NCBI RefSeq assembly: GCF_900113055.1
Contig: NZ_FONZ01000001.1
Coordinates: 1,013,993 to 1,077,992 of the forward strand
DNA: 64,000 nt
DNA from: Flavimobilis marinus
GTDB taxonomy: Bacteria > Actinomycetota > Actinomycetes > Actinomycetales > Cellulomonadaceae
Reading direction: 5' to 3'
Positions within the stretch are counted from its first letter, which is position 1. Each line of letters begins with the position of its first letter. The translations under genes were made by a program, and so were the position numbers. Positions 19,074 to 27,601 of this stretch are shown here, in pieces. The notes below the pieces were generated by a model. It worked only from the letters and a program-made list of their open reading frames with translations. It was not told the origin of the DNA and made no database searches.

Positions 19074-20472
19074 CGCGCACGACCTCGCGGCCCGCTGGGG
19101 CACCGTGCACCTCGTGGGCGTCGGTGGCGCGGGCATGTCCGTGGTCGCCCGGCTCCTGCAGGCCCGCGGCGTGCGCGTGCAGGGCTCGGATGCGACGGCG
19201 TCGGCGACGCTCGCGGCCCTGACGGCCACGGGCATCACGACCTGGGTCGGGCACGACGCCGAGCACGTGGCCGGTGCGGACACGGTCGTCGTGTCGACGG
19301 CGGTCCGGGAGACCAACCCGGAGCTGCGCGCGGCCCGGGCAGCGGGTCTGCGCGTGCTGCACCGCTCCGAGGCGCTCGCCGGCCTGATGGACGGCGCGCG
19401 CGCGGTCGCGGTCGCCGGCGCCCACGGCAAGACGACGACGTCGGGCATGATCGCGCTCGCCCTGGCGGGGGCGGGGCTCGACCCCTCGTTCGCCATCGGG
19501 GGCAGCGTGCGGCACGTCGACGGCACCCTGCCCGGCGGCCACCACGGCGCGTCCGACATCCTGGTCGCGGAGGCGGACGAGTCGGACGGCTCGTTCCTCA
19601 ACTACGCCCCCCAGGTCGCCGTCGTGACGAACGTCGAGCCCGATCACCTCGACCACTACGGCTCGCGCGAGGCCTTCATGCAGGCGTTCGTCGACTTCGC
19701 CGCCCGCGTGCGGCCCGGAGGCGTCCTCGTGGCGTGCGCGGACGACGCGGGCGCGGCCGACCTGGCCCGCGCGCACCGGGGAGACGTCGTCACCTACGGC
19801 TTCGACGCCGGCGCCGACGTCCGGATCGTCGACTATCTCCCTGAAGGCTCGGGCGTGTGCGCCCGGGTGGCCCTGCCCGAGCGGTTCGGCGGCCAGGTGC
19901 ACACCCTCGACCTGCGGGTGCCGGGCCGCCACAACGCCGCGAACGCGACCGCCGCTCTCGCGTGTGCCGCCGCGCTGGGCGCGGACCCGGCCGCAGCCGC
20001 CGCCGCGCTGGGCGGGTTCCTCGGCGCGGGCCGGCGGTTCGAGCTGCGCGGCGAGGTCGGGGGAGTGCGCGTCGTCGACGACTACGCCCACCACCCGACC
20101 GAGGTGAGAGCGCTCCTCGAGGCGGCCCGGGTCGTGGCTGGGCCAGGGCGGGTCGGCGTGCTCTTCCAGCCGCACCTGTTCTCGCGCACCGCCACGTTCG
20201 CGGCCGAGTTCGCGACCGCGCTCGGTCTCGCCGACCACGCGGTGGTCACCGACGTCTACGCCGCGCGCGAGGACCCGGCGCCCGGCGTGACGAGCGCCCT
20301 CATCGTCGACCGGATGAGCGCCGCCCAGGCGGCGTTCGTCCCCGACCGCGTCGACGCCGCGCGCGCCCTCGCGAGGTGGGCTGTGCCCGGCGACCTGCTG
20401 CTCACGGTGGGCGCCGGGGACGTGACGGAGCTCGGCGAGGTGATCCTGGCCGAGCTGCGGGGAGCGCCGTGA
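19063..20472 (+). CDS. murC: UDP-N-acetylmuramate--L-alanine ligase MurC
   Basis: 469 residues. N-terminal VHLVGVGGAGMSVVARLL, P-loop GAHGKTTTSGMIAL (Lys123), EADESDGSFLNYAP, NVEPDHLDHYGS, and C-terminal VVDDYAHHPTEVRALLE with FQPHLFSRT. It adds the first amino acid, L-Ala, to UDP-MurNAc. GTG 19063 has AGGAGG (19051-19056) upstream and overlaps the murG stop; longer readings lie inside murG. Confidence 0.97.
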   Translation: MGADAHDLAARWGTVHLVGVGGAGMSVVARLLQARGVRVQGSDATASATLAALTATGITTWVGHDAEHVAGADTVVVSTAVRETNPELRAARAAGLRVLHRSEALAGLMDGARAVAVAGAHGKTTTSGMIALALAGAGLDPSFAIGGSVRHVDGTLPGGHHGASDILVAEADESDGSFLNYAPQVAVVTNVEPDHLDHYGSREAFMQAFVDFAARVRPGGVLVACADDAGAADLARAHRGDVVTYGFDAGADVRIVDYLPEGSGVCARVALPERFGGQVHTLDLRVPGRHNAANATAALACAAALGADPAAAAAALGGFLGAGRRFELRGEVGGVRVVDDYAHHPTEVRALLEAARVVAGPGRVGVLFQPHLFSRTATFAAEFATALGLADHAVVTDVYAAREDPAPGVTSALIVDRMSAAQAAFVPDRVDAARALARWAVPGDLLLTVGAGDVTELGEVILAELRGAP

Positions 20473-21494
20473 AGCCCCCCGCGCGGCCTCGTCCAGCGGC
20501 GCCGCCGCCCGGCGACCGGCAGCCGCCGTCGCGCCGGCCGGTGCCCAAACCGCAGCAGCCGCCAGCGACATCGGCCTCGCCCTCGCCCTCGCCCGCACGC
20601 CGGACCCCCGGGCGAGCGGCGTCGACGCCTGCCCGGACACCTGTGCCCGCACCACCCGCACCGCCGGCTCCGCAGGTCGAGCCCGACGGCACCCCGCAGC
20701 CGGGCGCGCGGGAGCGGCTGCGCGCCTGGATGCCCGGACCACGGCCGGACCGCACGGTCTCCACGGGTCTCGCTGAGCGGCTGGCCGAGCGCGAGGCGGC
20801 GCTGCGGCGACGGCGCCTGGTGCGCGGCGCCATCGCCGCGGGTGCCCTCGCCGTCGTCGCGCTCCTGCTGTGGGCGGTGTTCTTCTCGCCGCTGTTCCGT
20901 CTCGACCTGGACCAGGTCGAGATCACGGGGGAGGGGACGGTCATCGAACCCGCTGACGTCATGGCCGTCGTCCGCTCCGTCGACGAGACGCCCCTGACGC
21001 GGCTGGACACGGTCGGGTTGCGTCTGGAGATCCTCGACGTCCCGGGCGTGCGGGACGTCCGGGTCGCGCGTGCGTGGCCTCGTGGCCTGACCGTCCGGCT
21101 CGAGTCGCGCGAGCCCGTGGCCGCCGCGCCGGTGCCCGGGGGTGTCGTGCTCCTGGACGACGAGGGCGTGCAGGTCGGCCGCGCGGACGCTGCCCCGGAC
21201 GGGCTGCCGGAGATCGACATCGACCTCGCGGGGGAGAGCCGGCGGAGCCTCGAGGCGGCGCTCATCCTTCTCAACGCACTGCCGCCCGAGCTCTCTGAGC
21301 AGGTCAGGAAGATCTCTGCGGAGACGCCCGACGCCGTGACCATGCGGCTCGCAGACGGCTCGCGGGTCCTGTGGGGCAGCGCCGCGGACGCCGCGCTCAA
21401 GGTGCAGGTGCTCCAGGTGCTGCGTAGCGACGAGGCGTCGCGCAAGGCCGTTGTGTTCGACGTCTCGGCGCCCACCGCACCCATCACGCGCTGA
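20469..21494 (+). CDS. ftsQ: Cell division protein FtsQ
   Basis: 341 residues. A long Pro/Ala/Arg-rich cytoplasmic tail (about 1-118) leads to one membrane helix (AIAAGALAVVALLLWAVFFS, about 120-140) and a POTRA domain starting with LFRLDLDQVEITGEG, then the FtsQ beta domain with VRDVRVARAWPRGLTVRL. It recruits FtsL/FtsB-type partners to the septum. GTG 20469 overlaps the murC stop. The N-terminal tail is longer than in proteobacterial FtsQ, as is usual in Actinobacteria. Confidence 0.93.
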   Translation: MKPPARPRPAAPPPGDRQPPSRRPVPKPQQPPATSASPSPSPARRTPGRAASTPARTPVPAPPAPPAPQVEPDGTPQPGARERLRAWMPGPRPDRTVSTGLAERLAEREAALRRRRLVRGAIAAGALAVVALLLWAVFFSPLFRLDLDQVEITGEGTVIEPADVMAVVRSVDETPLTRLDTVGLRLEILDVPGVRDVRVARAWPRGLTVRLESREPVAAAPVPGGVVLLDDEGVQVGRADAAPDGLPEIDIDLAGESRRSLEAALILLNALPPELSEQVRKISAETPDAVTMRLADGSRVLWGSAADAALKVQVLQVLRSDEASRKAVVFDVSAPTAPITR

Positions 21495-21522
21495 TCCGTG
21501 GGCCGACACGCGCGCGTGGTCG

Positions 21523-21551
21523 TTGCTCCGCGGGCGTCGGCAACCTAGCGT
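21523..21551 (+). promoter_or_regulatory. Candidate ftsZ promoter (upstream)
   Basis: TTGCTC (21523-21528), a 17-base spacer and TAGCGT (21546-21551). The same CTAGCGT -10-like string precedes sepF and divIVA. It lies in the 147-nt gap that separates ftsQ and ftsZ. Confidence 0.5.
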
Positions 21552-21566
21552 CATCCTCAGCATGAG

Positions 21567-21607
21567 TTGACATAACTATAACCCTCTACTAGAGGGTGAA
21601 GGTTATA
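21567..21607 (+). promoter_or_regulatory. TTGACA element and palindrome upstream of ftsZ
   Basis: A consensus TTGACA lies at 21567-21572. An A/T-rich symmetric element follows: TATAACC (21577-21583) is inverted as GGTTATA (21601-21607), enclosing the perfect inverted repeat ACCCTCT-act-AGAGGGT (21581-21597). A -10 at normal spacing would fall inside the palindrome (TAGAGG, 21590). It can act as an operator or as a 5'-UTR hairpin; which is unknown. Confidence 0.6.
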
Positions 21608-21641
21608 CGCGCACCGTCCGTCTGACTGAGAGGCACTCCCC

Positions 21642-22931
21642 GTGGCAACACCACAGAACTACTTGGCCGTCATCAAGGTGGTGGGCATCGGCGGCGGTGG
21701 CGTGAACGCCGTCAACCGCATGATCGAGGTGGGCCTCAAGGGCGTCGAGTTCATCGCCATCAACACGGATGCCCAGGCGCTGCTGATGTCGGACGCCGAC
21801 GTCAAGCTCGACGTCGGCCGCGAGCTCACGCGCGGGCTCGGCGCCGGTGCCGACCCCGAGGTCGGCAAGAAGGCCGCCGAGGACCACACCGAGGAGATCG
21901 AGGACGTCCTGCGGGGCGCTGACATGGTCTTCGTCACTGCGGGCGAGGGCGGCGGCACGGGAACCGGCGGAGCCCCCGTGGTCGCCCGGATCGCGCGCTC
22001 GCTCGGCGCGCTGACGGTCGGCGTCGTCACCCGGCCGTTCACCTTCGAGGGTCGCCGCCGCGCCAACCAGGCGGAGTCCGGCATCGAGGCGCTGCGCAGC
22101 GAGGTCGACACGCTGATCGTCATCCCCAACGACCGTCTGCTGTCGATGTCGGACCGCAACGTCTCGGCCCTCGACGCCTTCCACTCCGCGGACCAGGTGC
22201 TGCTCTCCGGCGTGCAGGGCATCACCGACCTCATCACCACCCCGGGCCTGATCAACCTGGACTTCGCCGACGTGAAGTCCGTGATGCAGGGTGCCGGGTC
22301 CGCGCTCATGGGCATCGGCTCTGCGCGGGGCGACGACCGCGCCGTCCAGGCCGCCGAGCTCGCGATCTCCTCGCCGCTGCTCGAGGCCAGCATCGACGGT
22401 GCCCACGGTGTGCTGCTGTCGATCCAGGGCGGATCCGACCTCGGTCTGTTCGAGATCAACGAGGCCGCGCGTCTGGTGCACGAGGCAGCCCACCCCGAGG
22501 CCAACATCATCTTCGGTGCGGTCATCGACGACGCTCTCGGCGACGAGGTCCGCGTCACGGTGATCGCTGCCGGGTTCGACGGCGGTGCACCGCAGGTCCG
22601 CAAGGACAGCCGGGGTCTGGGGCAGGTCGAGAGCGCTGCTCCCGCGCCGGCGATCCAGCCGCCGGCCGCGCGCCGTGCGGAGCCGCCGACGACGACGGGC
22701 ATGCACGCGCAGGCCCGCCCGGTCCTGCCCGTCGAGGGCGAGCGCGCGCAGCGTGCCGAGGCTCCGGCCCGCCGGCCCGCCGAGCCCACCACGGAGCAGG
22801 TTCCGGCGTTCCTGTCGACGGACCCCGACGCCAACCCGGCCACGGGCGCGCTCGAGGTCCCGCGGATCTTCGACGAGGAGCCCCCACGCCGGCGCAACGA
22901 CGACCTCGACATCCCCGACTTCCTCAAGTAG
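21642..22931 (+). CDS. ftsZ: Cell division protein FtsZ
   Basis: 429 residues, tubulin-like GTPase that forms the Z-ring. N-terminal [17 protein letters not shown], tubulin signature [13 protein letters not shown] (about 103-115), the T7/synergy region [11 protein letters not shown], a disordered Pro/Ala linker (about 325-410) and the conserved C-terminal peptide [10 protein letters not shown] that binds SepF and other partners. GTG 21642; the promoter elements are in the preceding gap. A nested hairpin lies just after the stop. Confidence 0.98.
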   Translation: MATPQNYLAVIKVVGIGGGGVNAVNRMIEVGLKGVEFIAINTDAQALLMSDADVKLDVGRELTRGLGAGADPEVGKKAAEDHTEEIEDVLRGADMVFVTAGEGGGTGTGGAPVVARIARSLGALTVGVVTRPFTFEGRRRANQAESGIEALRSEVDTLIVIPNDRLLSMSDRNVSALDAFHSADQVLLSGVQGITDLITTPGLINLDFADVKSVMQGAGSALMGIGSARGDDRAVQAAELAISSPLLEASIDGAHGVLLSIQGGSDLGLFEINEAARLVHEAAHPEANIIFGAVIDDALGDEVRVTVIAAGFDGGAPQVRKDSRGLGQVESAAPAPAIQPPAARRAEPPTTTGMHAQARPVLPVEGERAQRAEAPARRPAEPTTEQVPAFLSTDPDANPATGALEVPRIFDEEPPRRRNDDLDIPDFLK

Positions 22932-22950
22932 TCCGGGTCCCGGCTCCACC

Positions 22951-23685
22951 ATGCAGGCACACGAACCCCAGGTGATCGAGGCTGACCTCGGCCCTGGGGT
23001 TCGTGCGTTCTTCACGACGGTCGCGGGCGGGGTGTCCGGGGCCGGCTACGCCAGCCTCAACCTCGGGCCCGCCACCGGGGACAGCGCGGAGCACGTGCAG
23101 GTCAACCGCACGCGGGTCGCTGCGCGCGCCGGGATGCCCGTCACCTATGCGACCCAGGTGCACGGCACCGACGTGGCGCACGTCTCGGGCCCCGCCTTCG
23201 GCGAGGAGTGCGGCGAGTACGACGCGCTCGTGACGGCCGAGCGGGGCCGAGGGCTCGCCGTCCTCGTGGCCGACTGCGTCCCGATCCTCCTCGCGGACCC
23301 CGCCGCCGGCGTCGTCGGCGCCGTGCACGCCGGGCGGCGTGGCCTCGGCGCCGGCATACTCGAGCGTGCGCTGGCCCAGCTGCGCGCTGCGGGCGCGCGC
23401 GAGGTCAGAGCCGTGGTGGGACCCGCGGCCTGCGGTCGCTGCTACGAGGTGCCCGAGCGCCTCCGGGCGGAGGTCGCGGCCGTGCACCCCGCTGCGTGGA
23501 GCGAGACGAGCTGGGGCACCCCGGCGCTCGACCTGCCGGGCGCCGCCGAGGCGGTCCTCTCGGACGCCGGCGTCGCCCACGTGCGAGTGCATCGCTGCAC
23601 GATCGAGGACCCGGCACTGTTCTCTTACCGGCGTGCCGCAGGGGCGCCGACCGGCCGCAGCGCGGGAGTGGTCGGCCTCGTCTGA
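22951..23685 (+). CDS. pgeF: Peptidoglycan editing factor PgeF / purine nucleosidase phosphorylase-type (laccase-domain) protein
   Basis: 244 residues, DUF152/YfiH family. Metal ligands: His71 in QVHGTDVAHV, Cys109 in VADCVPILLADP and His126 in VHAGRRGLGAGIL; C-terminal GPAACGRCYEVPE and CTIEDPALFSYRR. Members have been reported as multicopper polyphenol oxidases, as purine nucleoside phosphorylases/adenosine deaminases, and as an editing enzyme for mis-incorporated L-Ser in cell-wall precursors; the last fits its place after ftsZ. The usual VHAGWRG is GRRG here. ATG 22951 is used, but codons 4-18 form a large hairpin and a GTG at 22973 would also be in frame. Confidence 0.88.
   Translation: MQAHEPQVIEADLGPGVRAFFTTVAGGVSGAGYASLNLGPATGDSAEHVQVNRTRVAARAGMPVTYATQVHGTDVAHVSGPAFGEECGEYDALVTAERGRGLAVLVADCVPILLADPAAGVVGAVHAGRRGLGAGILERALAQLRAAGAREVRAVVGPAACGRCYEVPERLRAEVAAVHPAAWSETSWGTPALDLPGAAEAVLSDAGVAHVRVHRCTIEDPALFSYRRAAGAPTGRSAGVVGLV
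22961..23004. terminator. Nested hairpin at the ftsZ/pgeF junction
   Basis: Outer arms 22961-22972 and 22993-23004 are 12-bp perfect complements; inner arms 22977-22981 and 22986-22990 add a second 5-bp stem. It starts 30 bases after the ftsZ stop and is within the first codons of pgeF. It may act as ftsZ terminator/attenuator or as a block on pgeF translation. Confidence 0.6.
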
Positions 23686-23699
23686 GTCGCGCCGCAGGT

Positions 23700-23726
23700 C
23701 CGACACGCCGCGCCCGGGCGTGTCGG
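23700..23726 (+). terminator. Terminator hairpin after pgeF
   Basis: 10-bp perfect stem (23700-23709 with 23717-23726), 7-base G/C loop, 15 bases after the pgeF stop. Confidence 0.65.
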
Positions 23727-23752
23727 TGCGCAGCGGACGGCTTATCGGCGAC

Positions 23753-23758
23753 TAGCGT
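23753..23758 (+). promoter_or_regulatory. -10-like element before sepF (TAGCGT)
   Basis: CTAGCGTGA occurs 53 bases before the sepF start, the same 9-base string found before divIVA. No -35 can be recognised at normal spacing. Confidence 0.4.
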
Positions 23759-23811
23759 GAGCAGCGCTGAGCACGATGACCCACCATGCACGCGACGAGA
23801 TGGAGAGAGCG

Positions 23812-24300
23812 ATGGCCGGAGCGCTGCGCAAGACCATGCTGTACCTGGGCCTCGCCGACGACCGCGGCGAGCAGGAGTACGCCGACGAGTACGTCGAGGA
23901 CTACACCGAGCACGAGGGCGAGGCTGAGATGTCCCACGACTTCCCCGCGCAGGTGACGCCCATCAACCGGGCCGTCGCGCAGCGCGAGCAGGCCATGCAC
24001 GGCGCCGGCCTGCGCCGGATCACGACCGTGCACCCGCGTTCGTACAACGACGCGCGCGTGATCGGCGAGGCCTTCCGGTCCGGCACCCCCGTGATCATGA
24101 ACCTCTCCGACATGGACGACGCCGACGCCAAGCGCCTGGTCGACTTCTCCGCCGGTCTCATCTTCGGCCTACGCGGCGCGATCGAGCGGGTCACCAACAA
24201 GGTGTTCCTCCTGTCCCCCGAGAGCGTCGAGATCACCGCCGAGGAGCGGGGTCCCGTGGCGGACCCGGTCACGCGCGCGGGCTTCTACAACCAGAGCTGA
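23812..24300 (+). CDS. sepF: Cell division protein SepF
   Basis: 162 residues. N-terminal amphipathic membrane-binding helix [16 protein letters not shown], an acidic linker ([13 protein letters not shown]), then the DUF552 fold with [37 protein letters not shown] and [15 protein letters not shown]. SepF tethers the FtsZ C-terminal peptide to the membrane and is the main Z-ring anchor in Actinobacteria. ATG 23812 follows GGAGAG (23802-23807) and gives the standard N-terminus; upstream in-frame ATGs (23776, 23800) do not. Confidence 0.95.
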   Translation: MAGALRKTMLYLGLADDRGEQEYADEYVEDYTEHEGEAEMSHDFPAQVTPINRAVAQREQAMHGAGLRRITTVHPRSYNDARVIGEAFRSGTPVIMNLSDMDDADAKRLVDFSAGLIFGLRGAIERVTNKVFLLSPESVEITAEERGPVADPVTRAGFYNQS

Positions 24301-24310
24301 TCCGTCGCCG

Positions 24311-24598
24311 GTGGACATCGTCATCGAGCTGCTCAGGCTCGCGCTCTTCCTATACATCCTCGTGCTCTTCAGCCGGGTGGTCCTCGACCTCGTGCGGATG
24401 CTCGCACGGGACTGGCGGCCCACCGGGGTGGTGCTCGTGCTGGCCGAGGGCGTGTACATGCTCACGGACCCGCCGCTGCGTGCGCTGCGCAAGGTGATCC
24501 CGCCCCTGTCGCTCGGTCCCGTGCGCCTGGACCTTGCCTTCATGGTCCTGCTCCTGGCGTGCTATCTGCTCTCCGGGCTGCTCAGCACCCTCGCCTGA
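24311..24598 (+). CDS. YggT family membrane protein
   Basis: 95 residues with two membrane helices (about 4-22 and 70-92) around a cytoplasmic amphipathic segment; WRPTGVVLVLAEGVYMLTDPPLRALRKVIPP is typical YggT (quoted in parts: VLAEGVYMLTDPPLRAL). The family has no proven function but sits next to sepF and divIVA in most Gram-positive bacteria, suggesting a membrane-linked division role. GTG 24311 is ten bases after the sepF stop. Confidence 0.88.
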   Translation: MDIVIELLRLALFLYILVLFSRVVLDLVRMLARDWRPTGVVLVLAEGVYMLTDPPLRALRKVIPPLSLGPVRLDLAFMVLLLACYLLSGLLSTLA

Positions 24599-24656
24599 CC
24601 GCGCACCGGTGCGCCGTCACGGCGTGCTCCCCGCGCACAACTCCCCGTTCATCCGC

Positions 24657-24662
24657 TAGCGT
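24657..24662 (+). promoter_or_regulatory. -10-like element before divIVA (TAGCGT)
   Basis: CTAGCGTGA lies 62 bases before the divIVA start, in the 126-nt gap after the YggT gene. It matches the string before sepF; no clear -35. Confidence 0.4.
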
Positions 24663-24724
24663 GAGGCCGTGGTCGTCCCTGACCTCCCGCTCATGACCCG
24701 CGAATACCGCATTGAGGTGACACG

Positions 24725-25420
24725 ATGGCACTGCTCACGGCAGACGACATCCTGAACAAGAAGTTCACGGCAACCAAGTTCCGTGAGGGGTACGACGTCG
24801 TCGAGGTCGACGACTTCCTCGACGAGGTCCTCGAGACCCTCCGTGCGCTCCAGGGTGAGAACGACGACCTGCGCGCCAAGCTCGCCGAGGCCGAGGCCAA
24901 GGTCGCCGAGGCGACGCGCGCCGGTGCCCAGGCCCCGGCGCCCGCTCCGGCCCCCGTGCCCGAGGCGCGCCCGGAGCCCGAGCCGGAGCCCGAGCCGGAG
25001 CCCGAGCCCGAGCCGGCCCCCGCGCCGCCGGCGCCCGTCGCTGCGGCCCCCGCGCCTGCTCCCGTCCAGGCCACGGCCCGGATGAGCGAGCCGGAGTCCG
25101 CGACGGGCATGCTGCAGCTCGCGCAGCGTCTGCACGACGAGTACGTCCGCAACGGCCAGGAAGAGGGCGAGCGCCTCGTCGGCGAGGCTCGCGAGGAGGG
25201 CGAGCGCATCGTCCGCGAGGCCGAGCAGCAGTCGGCACGCACCCTCGAGCAGCTCGAGCAGGAGCGCTCGCTCCTGGAGCGCAAGATCGACGAGCTCCGC
25301 CAGTTCGAGCGCGACTACCGCACCCGTCTGCAGAGCTACCTCGAGACGCTGCTGGGCGACCTGAACAACCGCGGCTCGGCGCTCCCGGGCCGAGGCGACC
25401 AGCCGAACCAGGGCATCTGA
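24725..25420 (+). CDS. divIVA: Polar growth protein DivIVA / Wag31
   Basis: 231 residues. N-terminal membrane-binding DivIVA domain TADDILNKKFTATKFREGYD with VEVDDFLDEVLETL and the first coiled coil (to about residue 75). A linker of alternating Glu-Pro and Ala/Pro (about 76-118) follows, then a second coiled coil LAQRLHDEYVRNGQEEGERL to ERDYRTRLQSYLETLL. It marks the poles and recruits cell-wall elongation enzymes in Actinobacteria. ATG 24725 with GAGGTGAC upstream. The EP repeat is encoded by a tandem GAGCCC/GAGCCG run at about 24976-25015. Confidence 0.95.
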   Translation: MALLTADDILNKKFTATKFREGYDVVEVDDFLDEVLETLRALQGENDDLRAKLAEAEAKVAEATRAGAQAPAPAPAPVPEARPEPEPEPEPEPEPEPAPAPPAPVAAAPAPAPVQATARMSEPESATGMLQLAQRLHDEYVRNGQEEGERLVGEAREEGERIVREAEQQSARTLEQLEQERSLLERKIDELRQFERDYRTRLQSYLETLLGDLNNRGSALPGRGDQPNQGI

Positions 25421-25446
25421 CTCAAGCCCCATCGCCGCTGAGGTCT

Positions 25447-25502
25447 CGCGCGGCCGGTGGTGCCCACTTCCGTCGTGAAGTGTTGGCACCACCGGCCGCG
25501 CG
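25447..25502. terminator. Long terminator hairpin after divIVA
   Basis: Outer arms 25447-25464 and 25485-25502 are an 18-bp perfect match; inner arms 25465-25470 and 25477-25482 extend it by 6 bp with a two-base bulge (25483-25484). It ends the sepF-yggT-divIVA segment. Confidence 0.85.
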
Positions 25503-25512
25503 CGTCTATCCT
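25483..25512 (+). promoter_or_regulatory. Candidate promoter of the dksA/traR-like gene
   Basis: TTGGCA (25483-25488), 18-base spacer, TATCCT (25507-25512). The -35 lies inside the descending arm of the divIVA terminator hairpin. Confidence 0.5.
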
Positions 25513-25545
25513 CAGGCATCCTTGCGAACAGAGAGGTCCGGTGTG

Positions 25546-26007
25546 ATGCCGATCCAGAACGAAGAAGCGGCGCAGACGTTCAAGGAGCGCTTCCCGCGCC
25601 TCGCCAAGGACGTCAAGACGTTCCCCGTGCGTGACGGCGAGGAGCCGTGGACCACCAAGGACGTCAAGGAGCTCGCCGAGGAGCTCCTCGCCGAGGTCGA
25701 CCGGCTGACGGTGGACCTGGAGGCGGCGGACCGCGAGCTGTCCGAGCTCCTGCGCAACTCCGGCGACGGCGCGGGGGACGACCAGGCGGACTCCGGCTCT
25801 AGCGCGCTCGAGCGCGAGCAGGAGCTGACGTTCGTCAACAACACGCGTGACCTCCTGCAGCAGAATCACCGCGCGCTGTCGCGGATCGCCGCGGGCACCT
25901 ACGGCACGTGCGAGTCGTGCGGCGGCCCCGTGGGCAAGGCGCGCCTGCAGGCTTTCCCCCGCGCAACCCTCTGCGTCGCCTGCAAGCAGCGGGAGGAGCG
26001 TCGCTGA
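25546..26007 (+). CDS. TraR/DksA-family zinc-finger protein
   Basis: 153 residues. A charged, helical N-terminal half (FKERFPRLAKDVKTF..., DVKELAEELLAEVDRLTVDL) leads to a C4 zinc finger: Cys122 and Cys125 in CESCGGPVGKARLQAF, Cys143 and Cys146 in CVACK. Proteins of this family bind the RNA polymerase secondary channel; the actinobacterial members are related to DksA but their role is less settled. ATG 25546 follows GAGAGG (25531-25536); GTG 25543 directly before it is equally possible. Confidence 0.85.
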   Translation: MPIQNEEAAQTFKERFPRLAKDVKTFPVRDGEEPWTTKDVKELAEELLAEVDRLTVDLEAADRELSELLRNSGDGAGDDQADSGSSALEREQELTFVNNTRDLLQQNHRALSRIAAGTYGTCESCGGPVGKARLQAFPRATLCVACKQREERR

Positions 26008-26039
26008 GAGCCCGTAGCGGCGTGGGAGACTTCTCCTCG

Positions 26040-26672
26040 ATGACTGACACCTCTGACCCCACCGCGGCGCGAGCGCGACGCCTCACCACCGGCCTGACCT
26101 TGATCGCCGTCGTCGTGCTCGTCGCGGACCAGCTGTCGAAGTGGGCGGCGGAGTCCTGGCTGTCGACGTCGGAGCCGACGCGCTGGTTCCTGGGCGAGCT
26201 GCTGGGCTGGCGACTGATCTACAACCCTGGTGCGGCGCTGTCCATCGGCACCAGCTTCACGTGGGTGCTCACGATCATCGCGGTCGGCGTCGTCGTGACG
26301 ATCGTCCGGCTCTCGCGCCGGCTCGTCTCGACTGGCTGGGCCGTGGCGCTCGGGCTGCTCCTCGGCGGCGCGCTCGGCAACCTCGGCGACCGCTTCTTCC
26401 GCGACCCAGGCTTCGCTCGGGGACACGTGGTCGACTTCATCAACTACGCGGACTTCTTCGTCGGGAACGTCGCGGACATCGCGATCGTCGTGGCTGCCGG
26501 CCTCATCGGGATCCTGTCGTTCCGCGGTGCGCCGCTGAGCGCCGATCCGAGCGAGCCTGCGGACTCGGCGACCCCTGAGGATCCCGCGGACTCCGCCGAC
26601 GCCGATTTCGCCGAGGGCGAGTCCGCCGACCCGAAGGCGCCGCTCGCGACGCCCGAGGAGGACCGGGCGTGA
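26040..26672 (+). CDS. lspA: Lipoprotein signal peptidase (signal peptidase II)
   Basis: 210 residues with four membrane helices. Catalytic aspartates are Asp117 in [13 protein letters not shown] and Asp146 in [24 protein letters not shown] is the conserved extracytoplasmic loop and [11 protein letters not shown] the first helix end. It cleaves lipid-modified pre-lipoproteins. The C-terminal tail (about 165-210) is acidic and Pro/Ala/Ser-rich, an extension beyond the usual ~165 residues. ATG 26040 and the stop overlap the next gene (GTGA). Confidence 0.95.
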   Translation: MTDTSDPTAARARRLTTGLTLIAVVVLVADQLSKWAAESWLSTSEPTRWFLGELLGWRLIYNPGAALSIGTSFTWVLTIIAVGVVVTIVRLSRRLVSTGWAVALGLLLGGALGNLGDRFFRDPGFARGHVVDFINYADFFVGNVADIAIVVAAGLIGILSFRGAPLSADPSEPADSATPEDPADSADADFAEGESADPKAPLATPEEDRA

Positions 26673-27601
26673 CCGCCCGCTCTCTTCCCGTCCCCGACGG
26701 GCTGGCGGGCGAGCGTGTGGACGCAGCCCTCGCCCGGCTGCTCGGCCTGTCCCGCACCCGCGCGGCCGAGCTCGCCGAGGCCGGCTACGTCGTCGTCGAC
26801 GGACGTGCCGTGGGCAAGTCCGACCGCCTCGTGGCGGACGCGTGGCTCGAGGTCGAGATCCCGGACGAGCGGGAGCCCGACCCGGCGACGCCCACACCCG
26901 TGCCAGGCATGGCCATCCGGTACGACGACGACGAGGTCGTCGTGGTGGACAAGCCCGTCGGCGTTGCCGCGCACCCGTCACCCGGTTGGACAGGCCCGAC
27001 GGTCGTGGGCGCGCTCGCCGCCGCGGGCTACCGCATCGCGACGTCCGGGGCCGCCGAGCGGCAGGGCATCGTGCACCGCCTCGACGTGGGCACCTCGGGC
27101 TTGATGGTCGTCGCGAAGAGCGAGCGTGCCTACACGGTCCTCAAGCGCGCGTTCAAGGAGCGCACGGTCGACAAGGTCTACCACTCGGTGGTGCAGGGTC
27201 ATCCTGAGCCGACGACCGGCACGATCGACGCGCCCGTGGGGCGTCACCCGGGCGCCGACTACAAGTTCGCCGTGGTGGCGTCGGGGAAGCCCTCGGTCAC
27301 GCACTACGAGGTCCTGGAGATGTTCCCGGCCGCGTCGCTCGTCGAGGTGCATCTCGAGACGGGTCGCACCCACCAGATCCGCGTGCACTTCTCGGCGCTG
27401 CGGCACCCGTGCGTCGGGGACCTCACGTACGGGGCGGATCCGACGCTCGCCCGGCGCACCGGGCTGACCCGGCAGTGGTTGCACGCCATGCGCCTCGGGT
27501 TCGACCACCCCGCCACGGGTCAGCGTCTGGAGATCGCCAGCGAGTACCCCGACGACCTCGCGCACGCCCTCGAGGTGCTCTCCTCCGGGACCGGACGGTG
27601 A
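26669..27601 (+). CDS. rluD: RluA/RluD-family 23S rRNA pseudouridine synthase
   Basis: 310 residues. S4 domain at the N-terminus ([20 protein letters not shown]), then the catalytic domain with [17 protein letters not shown], the catalytic Asp139 in [18 protein letters not shown], and [13 protein letters not shown]. It isomerises uridine to pseudouridine in rRNA; the exact sites cannot be told. It follows lspA as in many bacteria (lspA-rluD pair) with a GTGA overlap, and its own stop overlaps the GNAT gene. Confidence 0.93.
   Translation: MTARSLPVPDGLAGERVDAALARLLGLSRTRAAELAEAGYVVVDGRAVGKSDRLVADAWLEVEIPDEREPDPATPTPVPGMAIRYDDDEVVVVDKPVGVAAHPSPGWTGPTVVGALAAAGYRIATSGAAERQGIVHRLDVGTSGLMVVAKSERAYTVLKRAFKERTVDKVYHSVVQGHPEPTTGTIDAPVGRHPGADYKFAVVASGKPSVTHYEVLEMFPAASLVEVHLETGRTHQIRVHFSALRHPCVGDLTYGADPTLARRTGLTRQWLHAMRLGFDHPATGQRLEIASEYPDDLAHALEVLSSGTGR

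Noticed and set aside
24960..25020. Tandem GAGCCC/GAGCCG repeat considered as a repeat element
   Set aside because: It encodes the Glu-Pro linker of DivIVA in frame; a coding low-complexity tract.
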